A stretch of DNA of 64,000 nt from Clytia hemisphaerica (GCA_902728285.1 CACVBU010000616.1:291681-355680), one strand, 5' to 3'; counted from the stretch's first letter, positions 47,879-64,000 are shown. Notes: generated from the sequence alone by a model not told the origin. A program made the numbers and translations.

Positions 47879-48529
47879 ATTAAGGCGGGGTCAAAATACT
47901 TGCAACGTTACAAATCATTTTCAGAAGCTCGTTTTGGGCTCAAACGAAGCGTATAACTAATTAGAATAAGATTCAGTCTAGGCAGATGTTTTTTCATTTT
48001 GAAATTTTGCGTAATTCGCAAAAATCCTCAATTTTGCGCTATTTTGATGACGTCATGAAAATTGAAATCCCAATAACTCTTGATAGAATTATCAAAATAA
48101 TTTCAAATTTTGACCAAAGATGCGTATTATTAATGTTTTTAGGATTAGAAAAAATTTTCAATAAAATTTGATGACGTCATCACTTTTCAGCCAAAAAACT
48201 AAAACCCTTAAAAAATGCTGACGTCATCAAGATTTTGAATTTTTTTTAAAATCTTTTGAAGATTTGCATTAAAATGCATCTTTGGTGAAAGTTTGAAATT
48301 ATTTTGATGATTCTATCAAAAGTTATTGGAATTTCAATTTTTATGACGTCATCAAAATAGCGCAAAATTGAGGATTATTGCGAATTACGCAAAATTTCAA
48401 AATGAAAAAACATCTGCCTAGACTGAATCTTATTCTAATTAGTTATACGCTTCGTTTGAGCCCAAAACGAGCTTCTGAAAATGATTTGTAACGTTACAAG
48501 GATTTTGACCTCCACGAACCCGCCTTAAT
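47879..48529. mobile_element. 651-bp long-inverted-repeat element
   Basis: Arms of about 240 bp are inverted: ATTAAGGCGGG at left, CCCGCCTTAAT at right. Each arm carries TTTTGATGACGTCAT palindromes. A small central spacer has more GACGTCAT sites. The 33396 copy is one arm. No flanking duplication could be fixed. Confidence 0.8.
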
Positions 48530-48535
48530 CCCCTG

Positions 48536-48690
48536 GAGGTAGCTTTGTTACTACTCGCGCAGCAGATATGAGATTGTAAAATTGTAGAGTAGAGCTGTAA
48601 GCGGAGCTGCGTAGTTTATTTGTTTTGAAATTTTGCTGCTTTGATTATTCAGTCATTTGAAGGCTATGCATGTTAGCCTCCACTGTCCTC
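48536..48690. repeat. Copy of the arm sequence found at 54799-55024
   Basis: GTAGAGTAGAGCTGTAAGCG, GTTTTGAAATTTTGCTGCTT and GGCTATGCATGTTAGCCTCC match 54900-55000. Confidence 0.65.
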
Positions 48691-51113
48691 AGTGAGGAGT
48701 TTTTGCCTAATTGGGAAAGTATGTGCATGTGATCTATGTGCTAAAAAATGCGGGTGGGATGAGTGCTCTTTTAGTGAACTAAACTTACCTTGCAAAACCA
48801 AGTGGATATTCAATGATAAAGAGGTGCGGAGGTAATCAAATTTATTGTCGAATTTGCCAGTCTGTGTCAATCGAACAACTTTAAACAAAAACCGCAATCA
48901 AACCAATTGAATGTAATCGAACGCGATTGAATAATTGCGATTCGATTGTCGAACATAATCGAATCTCAATTGAACGGCCGATTCCTGGGTAATATTAAAT
49001 TGTGTTCGATCGCCAGTTAGTCACACTAGGAAATCAAGTTATTAGAAAAAACAACATCAGTCATCTACAGGATGTATTTGCAACAACAAGGATGAGCGTT
49101 ACCTGAATCAAGTTCAAGATCCCAAGATAATCAATTAAAACTTGAAAACTTAAATGAGACAAAATGACGGATTGCGAACGTAGAGCAGCCAAATATCCAA
49201 CCAAATTTAGTCATTCAATTCCCGAGACAGCGCTTCGATTTTTTTATTTTTTGGCTTAGCTGATCGATACTCAAGATTTTTTAAAGGTCTGATTACCTAT
49301 CAATTCTATTGGTTAATCGATATCTAATCCACCAATTATTGATTACTCAAGATTATCAATTACATCGATTAACTACGCCTGGTCCAATTAGATTTAACCG
49401 CAATCAAACTCATCGACATAATCGTAATCGAACGAAATCGAAGATTAATCTAATGCAATTGACAATCAATCGAACGCAATCAGTTAGTCACGCTAGCCTC
49501 CCGCCAAATGCGTATCAAAGATTAATGCTGCGAAAGCGCTATATCGTTTACCTGACTCTGAAGCAAAAAAATGCGCCGCAAAACTTCTAAAGGGATTCAT
49601 GAAAAAATAACCTGGCGCTTTTTAATGAAATTAACATTTTCAAAAACTTTGAGAAATTGCCTAAAATTTGAGCCATCTAGATGAAAAAATTTGAGCCATC
49701 TAGATGAAAAAATTTGAGCCAAGCCAACCTTGAAAACTAATTTCGGTTAGGAACATTTGGCGAGTTCCCGTACGCCGCCGTAATCAAAAAAATTATAACA
49801 TCACTCATTAAAAAGTGGCTTTCGTGTCCTTTCGCACTTTTTTTAGCCTAGACGATGTAGCAAACATAGTAAGTATAAGCACACTGTGCTTTTAATTGGC
49901 TGAATTATTTTTTGCGTCGGAAAAACTTTTTCAAACTTTCAGCGATGATTGTCCAAACATTTTTTATCTCCTTACTTTCTTCATTTTCAATGAAGCACTC
50001 AAAGTTTACTGAAGGTAAGCACATAAGATATTCTTATAATTAATGATACTCATTGAATCACGCTTCGTCGTGCGCTGCGGTGGAGTGCATGACGTAACTC
50101 GCGCGGCAACTAACTCGCCTTCTGTTGGAAGATCATATTGGGCGTTTTGGCGTTACCACCCTCGAAGCAACAGGCGCCTTTGTCTTTCCGCAACTCTTTC
50201 CACCATTTTAGATCGCCTTAACAATAGATAAAAAAGGGCGCCATAATCTTGGAAGATAATTTGTTTTGGTCTCCGGCTTTTTTGGTTGTTTTCGATAGAA
50301 AATAGTAAGAAACTTAAGTTTACAAGTGTCATTTAGTTTTTGCTGGCTCATAGAATGGCAGGATCCTGGATGGTTTCCCTAACTGAATTTACAGACCAAC
50401 TGCCCAAGAAAAAGATCTACGGGGAGGTGGAACCCACCTAGATCCGCGCACCACCGGATAGGCTGTTTCCTGGAAATTTTGCCGGGCCTTACAATGACCC
50501 ATTTACATGTGCGGAAATACTTTTACTTTATTACTTTATTAGCGTATAAACAAGGCCTTAAAAATCGAAGCACTGTCTCGGGAGGAGGAATTGAATGACA
50601 AATTTTGGTTGGTTGATTTTGGCTGCTGCATGTTTTATTTTGTTTCAAACTTTCAAAAAACCCAACATAGAACAGGTGTATTTTGTAATGTAGAATATGA
50701 TAGTGTGAATCTTTTTGAAATTCTATGTCAGGATTTTTTCTCAATGCCCCGTAACTATGCCCAGGGTACCCGTTGCTAAGACCTTATGTTAAAAACGAAA
50801 GCGATTACGGCAAAAAGTAGCGATTTTCGTAATACCTCAAATATTGATACTTGACTGAACTGAACTGTTCGATACGACACATTCGATTGACACCGTCTGG
50901 AATTTGTCAAGAAAACAAATCAAAACTGGCCAAGAACCAACAAGCCATCTTTGAAAATTGTTGTTTTTGTTTTGATTTGATTTCAACAAAGATTCAAATA
51001 ACGAAATAAAAAACGTTCATGAAACGTTCGACAAATATCACATCGTTCGATTTTTTTAAGACACCATTTATATACATTAGAAGAACTAGAAGGAAAGAAA
51101 GATAGGCCACCCC

Positions 51114-51550
51114 CCACCATGGCACTACCTTTACGGCCAATCACAATTTTAGCTTCTCAAATCTAAAATCAGCCTCTCAGATTTGGAATTTGGCTTCTCA
51201 GATTATAATTTCAACTTCTCAGTTTTATGATATCTTTTTACTATTAAAGTTTTTCTTCTTCAAAAATTAAGAATTGATTATTCCGCTTTTCAGATCATCG
51301 TTTCAGCTTCTCAGATCATCTTTTCAGCTTCTCAGATCATCTTTTTAGCGTCTCAGATTAACTTTATAACTTCTCAAATTGAATAACTGTGTTCTAAATC
51401 AAGTTGATGCCTGAGTTTATGCTATTGGGAATAAATATAAACTGAACAGCTGATTTGAGAAGCTGAAAGGCTGAGAGTAAAAATTTTAAAAGTAGAATCG
51501 ATGATTGGCCGAAAAATACCTCTCATAGGCGGGTGTTGTGCTGCCGTGGT
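51114..51550. mobile_element. Inverted-repeat element with a CTTCTCAGAT motif array
   Basis: The left end CCACCATGGCACTACC...CGGCCAATCA roughly inverts to TGATTGGCCG...GTGCTGCCGTGG at the right. Between them about ten copies of CTTCTCAGAT or close variants (AGCTTCTCAGATCATCTTTT) occur at 20-30 bp spacing. Non-coding. Confidence 0.6.
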
Positions 51551-52150
51551 TTGGGTGGTGTGTTTGGGGCATTATATAAGGCTCTTATGATAGGAAGGTC
51601 GGACCTTAGGCATGCGGCAGTAACAAAACATAGATTTTCGAAAAAAAATATTCAAGCTTACATATCTCAAGGAAGGAAACCTCTTTTAACATAAGTATTT
51701 TTTCCAAAGTGTAGAGAATTTATTCAGCTTTCTTTTGCAGAAAAAATCAGCACATCATGTCTTCATGTTCCTTCAAAATTTGAAAATGAGTACTCGCAGG
51801 TGAGTTTTTTCAAACTTCTTGTTCGCGGCACGGCAAAATTTTTTATCCGGGGGTTCTAAAATCCAAAGCGCTAGCCACCCAAAACAGCTATCGATCTGGA
51901 ATTTTTTGCATCGTTCCCCGCAATAGTTTAGCTTTTGAGACGTACCACGTTCGTTGGTTGGAGCAACGTATATTTTTCAGGAAGTCAAATTATGTACTTA
52001 AAATGTGTTTTTTTCATTGAAAAAATCAAATTTTTTTATCGAACGTGAATTTTTTAGAAAGAACAATGTTTTTTCTTTCCAAATGTGAAAATAGTAAGAA
52101 TCAAGCTGTTTCCGGTGGCAAGCGCTAAGGGAAAGATTATTGTGTAATTA

Positions 52151-52890
52151 CCGTAGAGTCGTCTAATCTCGACATATGTCTTGCAATCTCGACATAGCTG
52201 TAGGCTGGTCTTCGAAATAAAAAATCAAACATAAACAAATACATACCAAAGTTATCAATCAATCACTAAAATGTACTCTCTCTCTATCACGTCACAGATT
52301 GTTAATATAATATGAGAAATGTGAAGTGTTATTACTTATATTTGAAAAGAAAACTTTAACGATGTAGTGATCGCTAAAAACTAATTAGCATACTTTCAAC
52401 GAAGATGTCCAAATCACAACAACACAACATTTTGCACGCGAGGAATTTTTTAGTAGACATTTTTACTGTGAACCGAAAATAATAAAAAGAACCCGGTTTC
52501 CTTTTGAATTTAATGTGACCGCCATACTCGCAATCACAGCGTGCGGCCTGTTAGCGCCTAGAGCGTGTGTTTTTATATATAAGGAAGGGGAAACCGTGCG
52601 AATTATTTTTATCACGTGACTTGAAGCGTAATAAAGTTGTAAAATTTTAATGATGGACACGAAAAAGTTACGAGGAAGTTTGCATGCGTTTCGTGTGTTG
52701 TGTAAAACTGCTTATAATTTGGCTGTCTTTTTAATTGAAAGGATTGCAATGTTTACTGAACTTCTAGTTTGATGGATGAACTTGTTCGATAAGAATGATA
52801 CCAAGAATTTCATTCAAGGTTTGTTTTGATTATTTAACAGATCCGGTGTCGAGATTGCAAGATGTGTGTCGAGATTAGACGACTCTACGG
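52151..52890. mobile_element. 740-bp TA-flanked element with CCGTAGAGTCGTCTAATCTCG ends
   Basis: CCGTAGAGTCGTCTAATCTC on the left and its inverse GAGATTAGACGACTCTACGG on the right; TA at 52149-52150 and 52891-52892. A second TTGCAATCTCGACA repeat follows inward at each end. Pogo-like termini; no transposase. Confidence 0.8.
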
Positions 52891-53792
52891 TACCCCTGTT
52901 TTAGCTACATCTACGGAAAATAAAACTCGCACCAAACCTCTCGCGCGGAATTTTTCATAAAACACTTTCGCTTTTGGTGCCGTAATGAAGGTACAAAATG
53001 GCTGGCGATGCGTGCACGAAAATGCTTGAAAAACTGAACTTCAAAATGTAATATCTTTGGAACTTTAAAGAATTGGAAGGTAAATGACCCCTCATTTTTC
53101 TTCTGATGGTTATGGCTTTCCATTAAACTTGGTTTGGTATTCTGCAAGTAAGTTTGAAATTTCCTCTAACCACCCTACTTATGACCTTACCTTGTCTTTT
53201 TTGCCAAAAGTTTTTTTTTTTTTCTTTCTTATCAGTGTCTCTTATTTTGCTAGCAAATTGCGAATTAAGGTGGAGTCTGGATCTTTTCACAACCCTTGTA
53301 CAATACGGCTTGTTCAAGTAAATTTTAAACGTAAATACAAACCCCATTTTGTGGAAATAGATTTAATTCTCCAATAAACATAGCTCCAGAGTGATAAAAA
53401 AAGTCATAAAAACGTCCGCCATGTTTGATTCTGAAAATGAAATCGAAAGTGGTTTAAGTGTGATTCAAGTTAGCCCTTAAACAAAAGATAAAAAGTCTTC
53501 CGAGCTGTCAATCAAACCAAAGATTACGTCTTTCAAGGCTGTAAACAAAGAAAGTCATTGGCCAATAGGAAAAATAGTTTTACTTGATTGGTAGAGAATA
53601 AAAACATTACATCACTATATGATTACGTGCTGGTGTTTACATTTTCCCAAGCTGCCCAGTTAAAAAATCTGCCTTGGGATGTGAACGGTGAATTTTTTCT
53701 TCCCATTCACATCCCTGAACTGTAACCACTGTAACAGGCACTGAAACTGAAAACGGACCTAACGATATATTAGTTCAAAGACTACTTTAATA

Positions 53793-56144
53793 ATGGTAAG
53801 ACCGATTCTTTTAATCATTTCTTTTTTCATTAGTGAAACTTTGTCATCCCATCATGAACCATCGACAGCGCTTCGCTGCCATTGTATGGCTCAGGAGGGC
53901 AGGATATGGCGATGGAAATCAGGCAGAAAAAAATAAAAATCAACCTTGAATACCGCAAGAGGGAAAATCTGGTTTTTAGGTTCTTAATTTATATTATTTT
54001 TACGCTGAATAGATGAGAGTTTATCAAGGGTATGTGCATACATTAACAGGTTTTTTTTTTATAGAGGGAACCTTAAACTTTGGCTCCGATGTCCGACATC
54101 GGAGTCTAGAGCTTCTTATTTTTTCCAGACAGTTTCAGTTTTTGTAATAACAGCCCGGGGGGGGGGGGTACTAGGTTTGCGAGGTGATGGGTATGTCCGA
54201 GCCGAAAATCGAAAATCAACCCTTTGAGAGACAAAATTTTGGTGATTTTGGGACCCTTTGAGAGACTTTTCCCTAAATTTTGGTCCATTTTTTCAAAATT
54301 TTGGTTTGATTTTCACCAAATTTTGGTCAAAATTTTTGGAAATCGTGACCCTTTAAGAGAGAAGTTTTAGATTTTCGTGATTTTGGGACCCTTTCAGAGA
54401 CTAACACTGAGACTTCTGAGGAATGAGAAAAGGTACCCTTATGGCTCGCACATACCCGGCACCCATTTTGCCTAAGTACCCCCCCCCCGGAATAACAGCC
54501 ACTCAACTCACATTTGTTATTCGTTATTCTGAAGGTGCAATGCAAACTGAAAGACAACTTAGGAGATCATCCATTTTGGAGGACAGAAGATCAGAAAAAA
54601 GACCAACCAACCATACCAAAAATGATTGAAGAAATTCTTGAATTTAAGAAAATATGGGACAGATTCCTAAAGAACATTAAAGACGAAAGCAGAGCATACG
54701 TTGAAGAACAGCTGAAAGAGATTGAAATAGCTTTCTTTGTTAGCGTACAGGTTGAAGAAGTAGGTATTATACTATTAAAAAACTTTGTGTAATATCGTGA
54801 AGCCGGGTAACTTGCATCAGTTCAGTGGAGGCTAACATGCATAGTCCTCAAATAAATGACCTGGCTGGTCCTTAAAACACAAAGTTAAATCAAAACAAAA
54901 ATGGTAGAGTAGAGCTGCGAGTGGAGCTGCGTCGTTCATTTGTTTTGAAATTTTGCTGCTTTGATTGGTCAGTCATTTGAGGGCTATGCATGTTAGCCTC
55001 CACTGATGGAAGTTACCCGACTTCAAGGTAGACTTTAGTAGCTATGTGATACTATTTCAAATCCAAAAATTGGTGATGAAAACATTATGTAATGACTCCA
55101 GAAAAACTATTACACAATTCTTCAGGCTGAAAAATTTAACTGACTTCAGGCAGTTTTTGGGAAAGCTGAACTTAATTTTGTGCAATTGTTTTTCACTTTC
55201 AGGGGATAGGTATGGGGACCCAAGAAGAAGACTCCGATGAAAAATTACCAAAAGATAAAGTTCGAGAAGACACTGAAAAGATTCTGGAAGATTTAAAAAG
55301 AATTGAATTAGAGGAAAAAACTGCCAAGCATAATTTCGACTACAAAAGAACTAAATCTGTTGAAACAGTTTTAGACACTTACAGAAAAGGTAAAGAAAAA
55401 CATCACAAGCCTGCTGCAAAAAATGAAGAAGAATTGACCAATCTATATAAAGCAAGAAAATATCTAAAGCAACTCATACAGTTAGAACAAAATGATCAAA
55501 AATTCTCACAACTCTTAGAGTTAGATATAATCAAAACTACACATGAAATACTAATGGAAAATCTCCTTGAGGGTAAATCTGGACAACCTGGTCATTTTAG
55601 TAAATCCCAACGATTTGGTAGCTTTAAAGGGAAAGAACATCATTATCCACATATTCCTGATGACAAAGTGACAACAGATATTTTGACAGCTCTGGTTGAT
55701 TGTTACAACAGTTCAGTGGACAAACAGAAAAGGGAAATCGACGAACTCAACTCAAAGACTTTACAGCAAATATTCCAATCAGCTGCAAAGTTTTTGTTTA
55801 TATTTTTACAACTACATCCATTTTCTGATGGTAATGGTCGGCTGGGACGATTATTATGTAGCTACTTCTTAGAGCTTATTTGTCCATTCCCAAGCTCAAT
55901 TTACAATGTCTACAGTCCAACAGAGAAAAGCGACTATGTCAAAGTCCTAGTTGCTGCAAGAGAAGGAATTGAGTTTAATGTAACATTGAATAACAAATCA
56001 GAAGGGCTTGATTTTTTCGGAAAACTTTATGATCATGACGAATCCAATATGACAGCCCTTATCATTGAATCCAACTGGTTTTCTTGGAAAAAGTTTATTA
56101 ATGTTCTCCAAAAGAAATTCAAAAATGAGTGTATATTAATGTAA
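53793..56144 (+). CDS. Fic-domain protein (probable AMP/nucleotidyl transferase)
   Basis: The main exon, 55203-56144, carries the Fic core HPFSDGNGRLGR, matching HxFx(D/E)GNGRxxR with the catalytic His. About 60 residues earlier GQPGHFSKSQRFGSFKG fits the target-docking flap. Upstream exon 54535-54759 (VQCKLKDNLGD..., ending VEE) joins in phase. An ATG at 53793-53795 directly before GTAAG could be a start-codon-only first exon, giving 389 residues; translation from 55212 (310 residues) is the fallback. Fic enzymes transfer AMP or related groups to proteins. I see no (S/T)xxxE(G/N) inhibitory motif, and no signal or membrane segment near the start, unlike FICD; so this is not an obvious FICD orthologue. 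The N-terminal half is a charged, helix-rich region. Inverted-repeat elements occupy both introns (54155, 54799). Confidence 0.8.
54155..54490. mobile_element. 336-bp element with 9-10 bp duplication AATAACAGC(C), Fic gene intron 1
   Basis: The left end CCGGGGGGGGGGGGTACTAG inverts to TAAGTACCCCCCCCCCGG; inner parts GGGTATGTCCGAGCC and GGCTCGCACATACCC also pair. AATAACAGC(C) occurs at 54146-54155 and 54491-54500. The interior repeats GGGACCCTTTGAGAGAC about four times. Duplication length suggests Mutator-like mobilisation. Confidence 0.75.
54799..55024. mobile_element. Nested inverted repeat in Fic gene intron 2
   Basis: GAAGCCGGGTAACTT against AAGTTACCCGACTTC, and inside these CAGTGGAGGCTAACATGCAT against ATGCATGTTAGCCTCCACTG. 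The inner part recurs at 48536-48690. Confidence 0.7.
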
Positions 56145-56649
56145 GAGAGTATCCAATTTAGGAAAAAATTCTGAAGACAAATTTTTACTATATGAAAGCT
56201 TTGAAAAAATAGCAGAAATTTAGAATTCCTAAAAAAATATCTTCGTCAAAATTCACATTATTAGTCGAGTGAAACAGCGTAAAGAAAATGACACGACTTA
56301 CAAGGTCCTAATTTCTTTCTTCTTTGTTTGTAAAACTAATTAAATATATCACGTTAAAAAAATATCACAAGTGCTTGTGAGGCTCTTACGGTGTAAATTC
56401 GTTCATAGGGTTAGAGGATATCATTCTACAAATTAAAATTTAGCCCTAGAAATGGCAAAAAAATTTCGATACTCCATTTAAATATATCTTCCACTCCCTA
56501 TGAACGGTTTAATCTGGAAGAACCCACTGTTCATCAATAGAAGCACCAATTTTACATATTATGAAACATTGCTGGTAAATGTATTTATTAATTATTTTAT
56601 ATTCTAGGAGTTTTTTTTTGAAAAAATGTCTGCAAATTTCTATGATATA

Positions 56650-56823
56650 TAATGAATCAACGGATCCTGCACTAATGTACTTCCCAGTTTTCTCAAAGGT
56701 AACGAATCGAGTGGGAATTGAATCCACGACCTCTCGCTTGCCGGGCGATTGCTCTCCCAACAAACATTCGTTACCTTTGAGAAAACTGGGAAGTACATTA
56801 GTGCAGGATCCGTTGATTCATTA
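56650..56823 (-). repeat. 58-bp-arm hairpin capped by a tRNA-like sequence
   Basis: Near-perfect inverted arms (left TAATGAATCAACGGATCCTG, right CAGGATCCGTTGATTCATTA) enclose a 58-bp loop. On the minus strand the loop reads TTGGGAGAGCAATCGCCCGG, then AAGCGAGAGGTC, then GTGGATTCAATTCCCAC: a D-arm-like, an anticodon-arm-like and a well-paired T arm with a B box. The hairpin arms would take the place of the acceptor stem (GTAACGAAT/ATTCGTTAC). No flanking duplication was identified. Confidence 0.7.
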
Positions 56824-57104
56824 CCTATAAGTAATACGCACTTGATTTCACACACTATGATATATATTTAGTCATTATGAAAATGGGCAAAATAAAATCA
56901 TAGTTTGTTTAACACCGTTTTTCTAATACTCCTCCTTTTATAGCTTCCAATAAAAAATACAAAAGATATCACAATTTATAGAAATGACTGCTAACTTTTT
57001 TATTTTAAGATCATGTGACGTGATGTCCCCGTTATTTTAACTTATTCTGACTCTTAAACTTTGAAAATGGCCTAAACTAAAGGATAAGAAATGGTCTTCG
57101 TTAT

Positions 57105-57402
57105 CACAGATATCTGTAAAGCCCGAAGGGCTAGATAGGCAACTTTAAGCTTTCTCCAGCAAAAAAAAGTGAAGCAAAAATTTGACTTTTTAAATTTCGT
57201 GCCGATGGATAGGATCTAGCATTTCAATTGTTTTCGGAGCGTGAGATCAAAAAAAGTAGGCGGCAAGCGCTATTTCACATCTCTCAAACCGGTGAAATTG
57301 CATATTTTAGTCACGTGACTTTGGTAGGAAATCCTTCCAAACCTAGGCTTCACTTTTCGATAAAAGCCGCAAATCTAGCCCTTCGGGCTTTACAGATCTG
57401 TG
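57105..57402. mobile_element. 298-bp hAT-like MITE, 8-bp duplication TTCGTTAT
   Basis: The left end CACAGATATCTGTAAAGCCC inverts to GGGCTTTACAGATCTGTG; TTCGTTAT at 57097-57104 and 57403-57410. AGCCCGAAGGGCTAGAT is repeated in inverse near the right end. Confidence 0.85.
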
Positions 57403-57588
57403 TTCGTTATCCTAAATAAAGTCTAAGTATACAAAAATTCACAGAAACTAATACTTTCCTACATGCAAAATTACATTGGGAACTAATTTTGACAATCATC
57501 AAAAACCTCCAATATTTAATTTCGGACAAAACTAATTTTGGCGAATAGCGTGATTTCTTTTCCCTGTATATAAGTAGTTCTATTTTTT

Positions 57589-57735
57589 CTGAGACGATTA
57601 ATTTGTCTGAGACGAGCAATTTAGAAAATGAGCATTATGGAGGAATGTATTTTCCATTCATGTTTCAATAAATAGGATCTCCTCCACAGATCACATTTTA
57701 ATAACTTCTCGTCTCGGACGATTTTTTCGTCTCAG
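57589..57735. mobile_element. Inverted-repeat element with CTGAGACGA ends
   Basis: CTGAGACGATTAATTTGTCT plus GAGACGAG versus CTCGTCTCGGACGATTTTTT plus CGTCTCAG. Similar double-motif ends to 52151-52890. Confidence 0.65.
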
Positions 57736-57777
57736 TATATAGTGTTTCAGGTAAAGAATATAGGTTAGTTTAATACT

Positions 57778-58040
57778 ACACCCCTCTGTCACAGATCCGC
57801 TGGGGCCCAGCCCCACTGGAAAATTTGGCAAAATATTCGTTCCCGTTGGGAAAAATACCCTAGAATTTCAACCCCACTGAGAAATTGACTTGGATTTCAC
57901 CCCCCTTCGAAATTCATTGTTTAGAAATTGCACTTCCAAACCATCCCCACTAGATTTTTTAACCTTGGAACAACAGATTTCATTCGAAGTTTTTATCCCC
58001 GCTGTAGGAAAAAGTTTCACCGGGGCTGTGAGACGGGTGT
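57778..58040. mobile_element. ACACCCCTG-family MITE
   Basis: ACACCCCTCTGTCACAGATC left, CCGGGGCTGTGAGACGGGTG plus T right. The interior matches 9090-9343 (AATTTCAACCCCACTGAGAA). Duplication unclear. Confidence 0.7.
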
Positions 58041-58414
58041 TATATTGTAGGAGGGGTTGAGTAAAGCAAGTACAACGTTTTCCTTCTTACAAAGGAAAAA
58101 TTATTTATATCTTTAGAATGAGCTTAAAAACAAGTCGAAGACTAAAGCCACAAAACAAAATGACAAGAATTTGAAATTAGATAAACCTATCAGAGCTCAC
58201 AATCTCAGTCATGTGACCTTTTAGCTTATTGTTCAGATAGGGGCTATAAAGATTAGAAGAGAGCTTTAAGTTATTAACCATATTTTTCATATCCACATTT
58301 CCACATATAATATTTTTTTCTCATAATATAGGGGGGCACTACTCTACAGTCAGCTTGTCAAAGTCGTTGCTTTTTTAGCTGTAGTCAAAGAGTTTCTGCT
58401 TCTTTCAATTCAAA

Positions 58415-63219
<4,805 letters not shown>

Positions 63220-63342
63220 AATTGAACACTTATTGCATAATGTCCGAAAATCGGAATGTTTTTTTTCCAAAATGTTATTTCAAGCGATTTCTTCCATCAT
63301 ATATAGATTGGAAGAAGAAAATTAATTGTGCTAATATATATC

Positions 63343-63584
63343 ACACCCCTGTCTCAGTACCCCGGTGGAACCTTTTCCCTCAGTGGGGATGAATATTTCT
63401 ATCGAAATCCCAATGGGGATAGAAAATCTATTGTTTCCAGCTCAAAAATTACAGTGGGAATGGTTTTGGAGTCCAATTTTTTCCATTCAATTTTCAATGG
63501 GGATATAATTTTCCAGTGGGGACGATTTTTTGGCCTATTTTTCCACCGGGGTGGGGGTCCACCGGGTCTGTGACACAGGGATGT
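63343..63584. mobile_element. ACACCCCTG-family MITE, 6-bp duplication TATATC
   Basis: ACACCCCTGTCTCAGTACCC left, CGGGTCTGTGACACAGGGAT plus GT right; TATATC at 63337-63342 and 63585-63590. It lies 124 bp after the tubulin stop codon. Nearly the same interior as 37868-38107. Confidence 0.85.
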
Positions 63585-63671
63585 TATATCATTGTAGGAA
63601 TAATATTCATCGGAAATTTTCTAAACGTACCAAAATTAGGAGTATATTGTCCGAATTTATTTCTGATTTAA

Positions 63672-63949
63672 CAGGGCTTTTCCAGAAAAAAAACCGTGCA
63701 CCCCCTGTTGAGGAGGTCCAACCTTTTGTGACCTACCCCCTTGGAATTCCAGCAAACTTTAGGATCATACCCCTCTGGAATTCCGAATTTTTACAAATTT
63801 TTAATCATTACCCCCTTGGAATTCCGCTTATTTTTGACGGATTTTCGTCTACCCCTATGGATTTCCACTGCATTTCAAACTTTACCCCCTTGGAATGGAA
63901 ATGGACCTCCTCAGCAGGGGGTGCACGATTTTTTTCTGGAAAAGCCCAA
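63672..63949. mobile_element. GGGCTTTTCCAG-type element with ACCCCCTTGGAATTCC array
   Basis: Terminal inverted repeats of about 47 bp: GGGCTTTTCCAGAAAAAAAA with CACCCCCTG, against CAGGGGGTGCACGATTTTTT and TCTGGAAAAGCCC. The interior has five copies of TACCCCCTTGGAATTCC-like motif. Ends are related to 17975-18239. Confidence 0.75.
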
Positions 63950-64000
63950 TGTGTCTAGGAAAAAGTGGAGCAGATTTTATATATAAAGTATCTGAATAAG

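Noticed and set aside
49309-49590. 93-residue ORF rich in His/Arg/Asn
   Set aside because: It derives from repeats of AATCGAAC/ATCAATC type sequence; composition is that of a simple repeat.
53084-53377. 97-residue plus-strand ORF
   Set aside because: Contains a poly-Phe run from poly-T and overlaps an equally open minus-strand ORF; no domain.

Overview
The window reads as AT-rich nuclear DNA of an animal, probably an invertebrate. The genes have GT-AG introns of roughly 0.15 to 2 kb, and the families present are animal ones: an interferon regulatory factor (IRF), a MARVEL four-helix membrane protein, a CCR4-NOT complex subunit and alpha-tubulin. I cannot place it more closely. One scaffold gap (10 N) lies at 2931-2940. 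No bacterial, viral or organellar block was seen.

Gene layout. 1-1431 (+) holds the last exons of an unrecognised gene; its final exon recurs at 3618-3826. 8195-10600 (-) is a four-exon MARVEL-type gene. 17124-23268 (-) is a complete eight-exon IRF with an N-terminal DNA-binding domain and a C-terminal IRF-association domain. 38514-40283 (+) is a two-exon coiled-coil protein resembling CCDC181. 41196-47005 (-) is a complete eight-exon CNOT11, and two intronic ORFs on the same strand may form an interleaved second gene. 53793-56144 (+) encodes a Fic-domain protein. 58415-63219 (+) is a six-exon alpha-tubulin lacking the usual Lys40. I joined exons by hand; codon phase agrees at every junction given. 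These genes do not form a pathway; they are ordinary neighbours, except that IRF suggests innate-immune or stress transcription.

Between and inside the genes lies a dense set of non-autonomous DNA transposons. Several families can be defined here by terminal inverted repeats and target-site duplications: CACG...CGTG (TA), ACACCCCTG...CAGGGGTGT (6 bp), CAGGGTGTCCC (TA), pogo/Tigger-like CAGTRGAG, hAT-like elements with 8-bp duplications, and a Mutator-like element with a 9-10 bp duplication. There are also two decayed LINE fragments (23356-24530 and 25042-26158), a tRNA-derived SINE inserted in the first, and a 4.0-kb foldback element (27609-31611) that itself carries a 1.14-kb TA-flanked insertion.

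The first 6.2 kb contain two versions of the same sequence (477-2930 and 2941-6210) abutting the gap. The simplest reading is two unmerged haplotype contigs. They differ by at least three clean transposon insertions with matching empty sites, so this stretch records recent transposition. The most interesting items are these insertion polymorphisms, the foldback element, the interleaved ORFs in CNOT11, a tRNA-like sequence capping a long hairpin (56650-56823), and inverted-repeat elements whose interiors are arrays of a different short motif in each element.

Gene-free stretches in which I see nothing beyond AT-rich DNA and short repeats: 79-476, 6237-6641, 7437-8194, 10601-11400, 11944-12880, 16041-17120, 32774-33395, 33686-34620, 34775-36130, 38353-38513, 40284-41195, 48530-51110, 52891-53790, 58041-58414 and 63220-63342.
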